From Oscillatoria sp. HE19RPO (GTDB taxonomy: Bacteria; Cyanobacteriota; Cyanobacteriia; Cyanobacteriales; Laspinemataceae), in contig NZ_JAMXOT010000033.1 of NCBI RefSeq assembly GCF_024220515.1, forward strand, positions 1 through 47,494: DNA of 47,494 nucleotides. The letters are read 5' to 3'. Numbering within the stretch: position 1 is the first letter of the stretch; each line of letters opens with the position of its first letter. Made by a program: the position numbers and the translations under genes. The notes below the pieces were generated by a model. That model ran no database searches. It was not told where the DNA came from and saw only the letters and a list, made by a program, of their open reading frames with translations. Below, piece by piece: positions 41,129 through 47,494 of the stretch.

Positions 41129-43120
41129 TTAGGACAAGACTTGCCAAATTTTAATCGTTTCGTCCCAACTGCCACTAATCACCAGTTTACCATCTGGCGC
41201 AAAAATCACCGCATTCACCGCGCCGGTATGTCCATTGAGGGTGGTGACATGATGAGTGGAAACCTGGCCTTTTTCCTGGCGAATTTGCCAGAGATTTAAG
41301 GTTTGGTCGGTACTGCCACTGACGATATGTTTGCCATCGGGAGAAAAGGCCACAGAATTTACCATATCCCGATGGCCGGATAGGGTGGCGATCAGCTTTC
41401 CGGTGGCAAAATTCCAGAGTTTCAGGGTTTTATCTTTACTGCCACTGACCAAAAGTGTGCCATCGGGACTGATTGCCAAACAGTTCACCGATTGGAGATG
41501 TCCCAAAAGGGTATAAAGAACTTTATGGGTTTTTAAATCCCAAATTTGGATGGCGTTATCCAGACCCCCACTGGCTAATTGTTGACCCTTGGGTGCGATC
41601 GCAATGGCTTTAATCATTCCCGAACGACCGGCCAAAGTACACAAAGGTGAGGCAGAAACGTTTCCTTTCGGTCCCGTTCCCATCTGCCAAAGTCGCACGG
41701 TTCTATCTTCAGAACCGGAGGCTAAAATAGTACCCGTGGCGTTAAAAGCTAGGGAATTTACATCCCGTAAATGTTCGGTGAGGGTGGCAATTTCTCGCCC
41801 GGTATTTAGATGCCAAAGCTTGATGGTATCATCATCGCTGCAACTGGCAAGAAGATTGCCATCGGGGGAGATTGCCAGTCCATTAATGGATTTGGTATGA
41901 CCGGAGAACCCGCGAAGAGTTTCCCCGGTAAAAAAGTTCCAAATCAAGATGCGATCGTCGAGACTGCCACTGGCGAGAATATGACTGTTGGGGTCGATCG
42001 CCAAACAAGTGACCCAAGAGGTATGGCCGGTGAGGGTCCGCACACACCGAGGCCCACTGGAGGTGGAGGTGCGATGACTAATGGGGGGTTTCGAGAAAAC
42101 CGCCACCGGACTCACCCGATCCCCAGGGGGAAGTAAATTCTGGGTTGAGGGGGGTTTCATGAACGGGGGAGTTTGAATCCGAGTGGCGGCGTTACGGAGT
42201 TCCTGGCGATCGCCCGGGGGTAACAAAGCGGCCAAATCGGTCAAGACTTCCTGGGCGGATTGATAGCGATCGCTCAAGTTATCTTTAATCATTTTATCCA
42301 GGATATCCGCGAGGCGCGGGGCGATCGTCCGACCTCGATGCACCAAATACTCCCGCCAAATACATCCCTTAATCGGGTCAAAGAGTCCATCGGGTTTTGC
42401 ACCCGTCAGCAGGTGAATACAAGTCACCCCTAATCCATACAAATCACTGGCGGGATACGCTTTCCCACTGCGAAGCTGTTCGATCGGTGCATAACAGGTG
42501 GTCCCAACTTTGGTCCCAGTTTTAGCCGCAGAAGCGTCCGTCAGTTGTTTGGCCACCCCAAAATCAATCAAAATCAGTTGACCATCGCGTTTGCGTCGCA
42601 ACAGATTCCCCGGGGTAATATCTCGGTGAATCACATTTTTGGAGTGGACAAATTGGAGAACCTGCAAGACTCCAGCGAGGAGTTCGCAAATTTTCCTATC
42701 CCGAAATGGACCCCCTTCTTTGAGTTCATGCCAGACGGTTTTGCCGTCAATATACTCTTGCACCAAATACAGGCGTTTGTCCTGTTCAAAAGAGGCCAAC
42801 AGGGTGGGAATTTGGGGATGTTCTCCCAGTTCGTAAAGTCGGACTGCTTCTTGGTTAAACAGGGCGACGGCCTTCTCGAACAATCCTTGTCTGGATTCAC
42901 CGCTGCCTTGTAGGGTAGGCAGCAGTTGTTTAATGGCACAGGGGGTATTGAGGCGGTCTTCATCGATCGCAAAAAAGGTTCTGCCAAATCCCCCTCGGGC
43001 GATCGGTTTGATCGCTCGATAGCGGTCTTTAAGCAGTAACTTTGATCCGCAACTTTGACAAATTGAAGTCTTCGGCAGATTTTTGGGATTTTGACACCGG
43101 GGATTTAAGCAGTAGCTCAT
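41129..43120 (-). CDS. SpkB-like zinc-ribbon Hanks-type kinase with seven WD40 repeats, atypical catalytic loop
   Basis: A 663-residue protein, first in the array. Zinc ribbon (SYCLNPRCQNPKNLPK, CQSCGS), kinase domain with PIARGGFGRTFFAID, Lys in CAIKQLLP and IDFGVAKQL. The catalytic loop reads HRDITPGNLL instead of HRDIKPxN: the conserved Lys that contacts the gamma-phosphate is Thr (bases about 42606-42629), which may lower or alter activity. A long Pro/Thr-rich linker (about 300-365) precedes seven WD40 blades (HTSWVTCLAIDPNSHILASG to HTGAVNAVIFAPDGKLVISG). About 100 bp separate its stop from the next kinase, so the two may be co-transcribed. Confidence 0.9.
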   Translation of the reverse strand: MSYCLNPRCQNPKNLPKTSICQSCGSKLLLKDRYRAIKPIARGGFGRTFFAIDEDRLNTPCAIKQLLPTLQGSGESRQGLFEKAVALFNQEAVRLYELGEHPQIPTLLASFEQDKRLYLVQEYIDGKTVWHELKEGGPFRDRKICELLAGVLQVLQFVHSKNVIHRDITPGNLLRRKRDGQLILIDFGVAKQLTDASAAKTGTKVGTTCYAPIEQLRSGKAYPASDLYGLGVTCIHLLTGAKPDGLFDPIKGCIWREYLVHRGRTIAPRLADILDKMIKDNLSDRYQSAQEVLTDLAALLPPGDRQELRNAATRIQTPPFMKPPSTQNLLPPGDRVSPVAVFSKPPISHRTSTSSGPRCVRTLTGHTSWVTCLAIDPNSHILASGSLDDRILIWNFFTGETLRGFSGHTKSINGLAISPDGNLLASCSDDDTIKLWHLNTGREIATLTEHLRDVNSLAFNATGTILASGSEDRTVRLWQMGTGPKGNVSASPLCTLAGRSGMIKAIAIAPKGQQLASGGLDNAIQIWDLKTHKVLYTLLGHLQSVNCLAISPDGTLLVSGSKDKTLKLWNFATGKLIATLSGHRDMVNSVAFSPDGKHIVSGSTDQTLNLWQIRQEKGQVSTHHVTTLNGHTGAVNAVIFAPDGKLVISGSWDETIKIWQVLS

Positions 43121-43605
43121 ATAGGGGCAGGCGATGAACCGATCTAGTTTTATTTTGCCTTGTCAGCGTCCAAGTATTTCGACCATCTTGAACAAAACCC
43201 CTCTGCCTCGGTGGTCATTTGATCTTTTGTGCCGCGATCGCCCGGAGTTTTGTGGTCCTCCCCTCAGTCCCCTACCCGCCAACCTGTAGAGGCTTTGTTG
43301 GGGTAAACCCCCCTCGGGATCACCCAATTTTTAGCCCAAATTTTACACTTCTTGAATATTTATTAATTTTTATGGATTAACCGCCTAAGTCCCAATTGTT
43401 GTCTGCTATTATGGGTTTGGAATGCAGTCTTGATTTTTGATTAAAGGCTTGCACTCTTTTCCGGCCAAGATTCTCCTTCTCCCCATCCGCTTTCCCCAGT
43501 CCGAGGACTCGGTTTCCCTTCAGAGTGTCCTAGGTCAATGCTGACTTATTTCTCCGAAAAGAATTGGGGCATTAGGACTCAATAACCCTCCCCTAAACTT
43601 TTAGA
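43121..43605. other. Gene-free stretch between response regulator and kinase array
   Basis: 485 bp on the far side of the response-regulator stop. It must hold the promoter of the kinase array. Bases 43320-43450 are AT-rich, a plausible promoter zone. No Shine-Dalgarno precedes the kinase ATG. I find no ORF, terminator or member of the repeat families here. Confidence 0.4.
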
Positions 43606-44013
43606 TTAATCAGCGACTTCTGACGGATGATTACTATTAATAAAATTTCCTACGACTTGACGCAGTTGGGCTGCATCAAAGGGCTTCGTTAAATATTCCG
43701 TTGCTCCGGCTAACCGACCTTGGACCTTATCAAACAGACCATCGCGAGCGGTTAGCATGACAATGGGCAGTTCTTGAAATTGCGGAATATTCCTCACGGT
43801 GCGACAAAGCTCTAAGCCATCGATTCCGGGCATAGAAACATCAAGTAACAAAATTGAAACCTGCTCGTGATAAATCATCGACAAAGCATCCACGGCATTA
43901 TCTGCCACTAGCACACGATAATCCTGAGCCAATGCTCGCTTGACTAAATCTTGCATGACCACACTATCATCGACGGCTAGAATGGTAGCTACCGGACTAT
44001 TATTTTCAGACAT
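43606..44013 (-). CDS. Single-domain response regulator (CheY/PilG-like receiver)
   Basis: A 135-residue stand-alone receiver domain. The acidic pocket is in ILAVDDSVVMQDLV (about 12-25), the phospho-acceptor Asp in SILLLDVSMPGIDGLEL (about 54-70), the conserved Thr in IVMLTARDG and the Lys in EYLTKPFDAAQLR. There is no output domain, so it works through a partner, as CheY- or PatA-type proteins do. GGAGAGAAAA lies before the ATG. It is upstream of the four-kinase array on the same strand, 485 bp away; a functional link is possible but unproven. No histidine kinase lies in the window. Confidence 0.9.
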   Translation of the reverse strand: MSENNSPVATILAVDDSVVMQDLVKRALAQDYRVLVADNAVDALSMIYHEQVSILLLDVSMPGIDGLELCRTVRNIPQFQELPIVMLTARDGLFDKVQGRLAGATEYLTKPFDAAQLRQVVGNFINSNHPSEVAD

Positions 44014-44634
44014 TTTTTCTCTCCAGTCCTTAAAAACACTTCAGATGGACAGGTTAGAATCGCAACAGCTTGACCGGCTTTTCAGCCAAATCTTTGTTGA
44101 CTCAATCGGACGATACTCTATCCCCTGAGCGATGGGTATATCTCTATTTAAACTTTACCCTATTTGTCCCCTGAAATAACGGATAGGGTCCAGAAACAAA
44201 ATTCGGGGTTTTGGTGGATGATGCTCCAGTGGTTTTACCTAGATTAAACGCCGAAAATAACCGCCCTTGGCCCGAGCAGGCGATCGCTCTCTACTCCAGC
44301 AATCAAACCCCGATGTTTTCCGGTTAGCTTGAGCATTCTTAAAGCTTTGATAAAGTTTGCTCATTGGCTCAAGTTGACCCCTGGATTAATCGCCGTGCTT
44401 TCATTCTTAACCGAGGACGGACTCAGCTTTTTGACCCGTTTGTAAGTCAAATTGACTCGCGGATGTCAGCATTGGGGTTGATATCACCTGTTCAATCTCT
44501 CAGGAGGGCTGTTCCGGAATTTTCAGCCTTTAAACTCTACAGCAATTGTAGGGTGGGCATTGCCCACCTGACTGGAGAAGAACTTACGGTGGGCCTTGCC
44601 CACCCTACTCCTCCTCCCCGGATAATGCCAACCG
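44014..44634. other. Gene-free stretch upstream of the response regulator
   Basis: 620 bp. It contains the response-regulator promoter and, at 44548-44608, an inverted-repeat pair. A 95-codon plus-strand frame (44364-44651) starts with TTG and runs through the palindromes; I do not regard it as a gene. Confidence 0.4.
44548..44608. repeat. GTAGGGTGGGCA inverted repeat
   Basis: Arms GTAGGGTGGGCATTGCCCAC (44548-44567) and GTGGGCCTTGCCCACCCTAC (44589-44608) pair around a 20-nt loop, and each arm is itself a palindrome. It lies just past the stop of the minus-strand lipoprotein gene. Confidence 0.85.
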
Positions 44635-45492
44635 TTAACTCCCGAGATTAGCGGTTTCCGGTTGGGGTTTTTTGACCTTTGGGGGTTTGCGCTGACCCAT
44701 TCCCAAGGCGGGTAACAGTTTGTCTTTCAAAAAGATACTGACCGTCACCAATAATGTAATGATTAATGCCCCAATTCCAATCGGACTCGGGACCCAGAAT
44801 CGGGTCTCCAGATGATTTAGTTGTCCCGGTTGCAAGGTCCAAACCAGTTGCCGTCCATTGTTGCGAATCTCTGGCATTAGTCCATCGTCTGAGGCGAGGG
44901 CTGTTGCGCCCCAGGGCGTATTTAAGGTAAATTCCAGATCTAACAGCACCCCCGGACTGACAATCACGGTGCCATTGGAGGAAATTACTCCGAGCGATCG
45001 CAAATCTAACTCATAATTTAGGTGATTATAAATCGCCAGTAAAAAGTTCCGTTGTCTGACTGCCATCTGAGAAGAAATATCCGGAATTTGCGCCTCGGGG
45101 GAATTCGCTAATTCCCTTTGACTTTCATCAGCGGGATTAAAAAATTGGTTGAACTTGTCTACTAATTCCGCCCCATTATTAAACGGAATTTTCACCGTAA
45201 TTTCTCGGTCAGAACTGCGCTTAACCTGCCCGTGCAATTGGCGAGTGCGCCGTTCAATACTCTCTAACCAGGCTTGCGCGGTAGAACTGCTAAAGGCTTT
45301 CAGCCGTTCTCCCAGTTGGATATGTTGGACAATTTCTCCGTGAGTTTGACTCTCAAAGTTAATCCCCACATCATATTCCACACAGCCGGTGAGCAACATC
45401 GGGACCAGTAACAGGACAATCCAGACTGGCGATCGCCTCATACTCCCCCAAATCCACTCCCGGACCATCCTCCCAAAAAGTGCTAAATTCAC
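44635..45492 (-). CDS. DUF3153-type cyanobacterial lipoprotein
   Basis: A 285-residue lipoprotein found across cyanobacteria, function unknown. The signal sequence SPVWIVLLLVPMLLTGCVEY puts the lipidated Cys at residue 37. The mature part has the family start CVEYDVGINFESQTHGEIVQ, a beta-rich region with HIQLGERLKAFS, and a second hydrophobic segment near the C-terminus (about 236-256, IGIGALIITLLVTVSIFL) followed by a basic Lys/Pro tail, so it is anchored at both ends with the middle outside. GTG at 45492 has GGAGGGAG in front; the ATG at 45441 would give a shorter, more usual signal peptide. The next gene upstream on this strand is the TldE-like gene, 54 bp away. Confidence 0.82.
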   Translation of the reverse strand: MNLALFGRMVREWIWGSMRRSPVWIVLLLVPMLLTGCVEYDVGINFESQTHGEIVQHIQLGERLKAFSSSTAQAWLESIERRTRQLHGQVKRSSDREITVKIPFNNGAELVDKFNQFFNPADESQRELANSPEAQIPDISSQMAVRQRNFLLAIYNHLNYELDLRSLGVISSNGTVIVSPGVLLDLEFTLNTPWGATALASDDGLMPEIRNNGRQLVWTLQPGQLNHLETRFWVPSPIGIGALIITLLVTVSIFLKDKLLPALGMGQRKPPKVKKPQPETANLGS

Positions 45493-45546
45493 AAACTTAT
45501 CTCCCTCCGGTCAATTGATTAACTCATTTTTTACAAAACCAGAAAT

Positions 45547-46959
45547 TTAACCTTGTCTGGCAGAAACTCCCAGTTTCCCAAACAGCATACTCGGCAATAA
45601 TGCACCGCCGCCTACCCAGTCCCGTTCCTGACTAAAATCTACTAAATGGTCAAAGGCTTCAAAAATACTCCCGGCAACCATTGTATTTTTTACTCGCCCA
45701 ACAATCTCGCCATTTTCGATTTTATACCCTAAATCTAAGTTAATCGAAAATTCCCCCGCCAGTTGATTCGATTGACCAGCACCGAGCACTTGCTCAACAA
45801 TCAATCCTTCTTTCACGCCAGCAATTAAATCAGCAATGGAGGTATTCCCGGGATTCACGCAGAGATTGACCAAATCGGGTCCCGGGCGCGACAATCCACC
45901 GCGAAACCCGTTCCCGGTGGATTGTAAACCAGCACGGGCGGCCCAGCGTCGGTCCCAGTAAAACCCGTTCACTACGCCGTTTTCAATCAGGGTATTGGGA
46001 CTGGTGGGGGTGCCTTCATCGTCAAATTCACAAGCGGAGGGGCCGAGAGTGGGGTCTTCAAACAGGGTCAGACGTTCATCGAATACTTTTTCGCCGACTT
46101 TATCCATGAGGGGGGATGCCTTTTGCACCACCGCTTGACCGGATAAGATGGTATCGAAGAGACTGCCTAGGGTACTCGCTGCCGCTCTCGGGGTAAAGAA
46201 GACGGGGAAGGAACCACTGGTGATGGTGGCGGGACGTTCGGCGAGTTGGTATTTTCTGAGGATGTCTTTGAGGAGGCGATCGAAGTCCGGCAGGCGATCG
46301 CGGGCGACATCATAGCTATAAACTTGCAGGAAATCTTCCCCTTTGACCAAGTTACCACTCAGACTGGAACTCATAATCTGGCTCGATCGCGTGGCATACA
46401 AGTCTTGACTGGTCATAATTTTGACCGTCCCACTGCGAACATGAAAGCTGACATCTACCAGAATATCGGGGTTGTAACCGTGAACTTGCTCAATTTGATT
46501 TCGACCGACTTCCAGCAATTCCTGGGTGGTTGGGGGTTGAAATTCTGAAGTTGGGGAGGACAGATGCAGGTTACTGGCAAACTCAAATTCGGCACTGTCC
46601 CCAATTTTCGAGGTTTGGACGGCAGCATCGACTAAATCATCCAGGCGGGTGAGGTCCGTGGAACTGGCAAAGCCAATTTTACCCTTGGAAATCACCCGCA
46701 GGGCGACCCCTTGCAGGGCTTTGGTTTGCAGGGATTTCAGGCGGTTGTTTTCAAATTCAATCGGGGTATCTTGACTGGAGACATAGTAAACCTCGGCAGA
46801 GTCTACCCGAGATTTTGCCAAGTCGAGAATTTTCTCTAGAGTCGAATCACTCACAATTTCTGTCGCTGTTACTGGTTTTCTTCTCGATCTTAGGTCGGAT
46901 CGGGCTGCGATCGCTACCCGTCTGGATCGGAATCTGCGAATAACATCGGTGATGAGCAA
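45547..46959 (-). CDS. TldE/PmbA-like metalloprotease-family protein
   Basis: Up to 470 residues of the TldD/PmbA (U62) family. It lacks the HExxxH zinc motif of TldD, so it is the TldE/PmbA-type partner; the pair matures peptide antibiotics and degrades CcdA in enterobacteria, but a cyanobacterial substrate is not known. Family phrases are present: DTPIEFENNRLKSLQTKALQ, GVALRVISKGKIGFASSTDL, STGNGFRGG and NTMVAGSIFEAFDHL. The frame opens at TTG (46959) with an Arg-rich N-terminus; a GTG at 46854 (SDSTLEKILDLAKS) would give 435 residues, closer to the family, and is my slightly preferred alternative. It is followed by the DUF3153 gene on the same strand. Confidence 0.87.
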   Translation of the reverse strand: MLITDVIRRFRSRRVAIAARSDLRSRRKPVTATEIVSDSTLEKILDLAKSRVDSAEVYYVSSQDTPIEFENNRLKSLQTKALQGVALRVISKGKIGFASSTDLTRLDDLVDAAVQTSKIGDSAEFEFASNLHLSSPTSEFQPPTTQELLEVGRNQIEQVHGYNPDILVDVSFHVRSGTVKIMTSQDLYATRSSQIMSSSLSGNLVKGEDFLQVYSYDVARDRLPDFDRLLKDILRKYQLAERPATITSGSFPVFFTPRAAASTLGSLFDTILSGQAVVQKASPLMDKVGEKVFDERLTLFEDPTLGPSACEFDDEGTPTSPNTLIENGVVNGFYWDRRWAARAGLQSTGNGFRGGLSRPGPDLVNLCVNPGNTSIADLIAGVKEGLIVEQVLGAGQSNQLAGEFSINLDLGYKIENGEIVGRVKNTMVAGSIFEAFDHLVDFSQERDWVGGGALLPSMLFGKLGVSARQG

Positions 46960-46993
46960 TAATACCAGGGTTTTTTTTGAAAATTCCAGGAAT

Positions 46994-47182
46994 TTACTCG
47001 GGTTTGGGCGGTTTGCTGGGACTGCGACGGGATTTTTCCTGCTGTTTCTGTCGTTTGAGGCGCTGAATCTCCCCGAGTACCTGTTGCCACTGTGCGTTTA
47101 ATTCCTTGGAGGCATCATCGCTGTGAAAATCCAAATAGGTGACCGTTTTGCGAATTAAATACTCAAATTCTGGCAAGTTCAT
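46994..47182 (-). CDS. Small basic hypothetical protein, 62 residues
   Basis: The N-terminal half forms an ordered helical unit (NLPEFEYLIRKTVTYLDFHS), then a helix with Trp (NAQWQQVLGEIQRLKRQKQQ) and a Lys/Arg/Pro tail. The helical content and the coding-like composition suggest a real small protein. It lies 34 bp upstream of the TldE-like start on the same strand, so the two may be co-transcribed. Function unknown. Confidence 0.55.
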   Translation of the reverse strand: MNLPEFEYLIRKTVTYLDFHSDDASKELNAQWQQVLGEIQRLKRQKQQEKSRRSPSKPPKPE

Positions 47183-47280
47183 AAGTGCTATCTTTGTACA
47201 GTGCAGGTTTTGTGAGAATCGGAAAGCATTAGGTATATCCGCAGTTTAAAATGAATTGGACCCGTTCACATACATCAATG

Positions 47281-47323
47281 GGAGCATCTTGTAACCGATG
47301 CTCAGTCGGTCACAATATGCTCC
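47281..47323. repeat. 43-bp imperfect palindrome
   Basis: GGAGCAT at 47281-47287 and ATGCTCC at 47317-47323 pair; inside them TGT-a-ACCGA and TCGGT-c-ACA pair around the loop TGCTCAG. It could be a small structured RNA or an operator upstream of the minus-strand small gene. Confidence 0.55.
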
Positions 47324-47357
47324 TCTTGCACAATTCTCTTGTCAAATTGCTACCTAA

Positions 47358-47494
47358 GTTTGTAGTAACGACTTCAGTCGTTTCCGGCTTCATTAAGCCT
47401 GGGGAAATAACGACTAAAGTCGTTACCACGAACCCGGAACCCTCTTAAGTTTGTAGTAACGACTTCAGTCGTTTCCGGCTTCATTAAGCCTGGG
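47358..47494. mobile_element. Family B short element and the start of a second copy at the window edge
   Basis: Copy 1 is 76 bp (47358-47433): GTAGTAACGACTTCAGTCG at the left, AACGACTAAAGTCGTTACCA at the right, with TTCCGGCTTCATTAAGCC in between. Copy 2 starts at 47449 with identical left end and middle and runs off the window. Both are preceded by TAA, suggesting tandem insertion. Confidence 0.85.

Noticed and set aside
41025-41147. 41-codon N-terminal extension of the kinase at 39876-41024
   Set aside because: Would overlap the preceding kinase gene and lacks the MTYC/MSYC start common to all four paralogues.
44364-44651. 95-codon plus-strand frame
   Set aside because: TTG start, no ribosome site, runs through a palindromic repeat and overlaps the end of the lipoprotein gene.

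Overview
The window is chromosomal DNA of a cyanobacterium, most likely a filamentous Oscillatoriales-type organism. Evidence: an allophycocyanin-family phycobilisome core gene (apcF), a Mg-chelatase subunit (chlD), glnA behind a textbook NtcA promoter, DUF3153 and SpkB-like kinase families typical of cyanobacteria, very frequent GCGATCGC (HIP1) octamers, and many small cyanobacterial palindromic repeats and heptamer STRRs. No tRNA, rRNA or CRISPR array was found.

Layout. 1-4.3 kb: a partial unknown gene, an array of 33-bp hairpin repeats, chlD, an AI-2E family permease. 4.4-12 kb: a CPA2 antiporter with USP domains, a Nif3-like protein, a lipoate-ligase-family protein, a DUF2281/PIN toxin-antitoxin pair, a YbjN-domain protein and a methyltransferase. 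11.8-14.9 kb: glnA (minus) and apcF (plus) diverge around a 169-bp terminal-inverted-repeat element; glnA has an NtcA box, a -10 box exactly 22 nt away, and a leader of about 380 nt. 15-19.6 kb: an accessory patch with small unknown genes, two transposase remnants in direct orientation, a leucine-rich-repeat lipoprotein, the C-terminal half of an alpha/beta hydrolase, and a 189-bp repeat bounded by 14-bp direct repeats.

19.7-26.8 kb: a secreted protein, tlyA (whose 3' end is tandemly triplicated with a repeat element), and a GC-rich cobalt-resistance pair: coaT (P1B-4 ATPase, SPC motif) diverging from coaR (MerR plus precorrin-isomerase-like sensor with a C-terminal Cys-His-Cys). The pair is bracketed by repeat clusters and looks acquired. 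A VanY-type peptidase follows. 27-29.7 kb: gatA and a membrane-anchored alpha/beta hydrolase. 30-35.3 kb: dnaE, one uninterrupted 1787-codon frame holding two inteins. The second lies at the site where most cyanobacterial dnaE genes are broken into two loci by the famous split intein, but here it is a continuous 133-residue cis mini-intein of the same sequence family. This is the most notable object in the window.

35.5-43.1 kb: four paralogous zinc-ribbon Hanks-type kinases in tandem on the minus strand; three carry seven-bladed WD40 domains, one has a proline-rich tail with a duplicated short motif instead, and one has lost the DFG aspartate (probable pseudokinase). A single-domain response regulator lies upstream. 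44.6-47.2 kb: a DUF3153 lipoprotein, a TldE/PmbA-like protein and a small unknown protein.

A recurrent theme is short interspersed repeats (several families) lying exactly at gene 3' ends; in at least three genes (tlyA, dnaE, the lipoate-ligase homologue) the stop codon itself lies inside the repeat.
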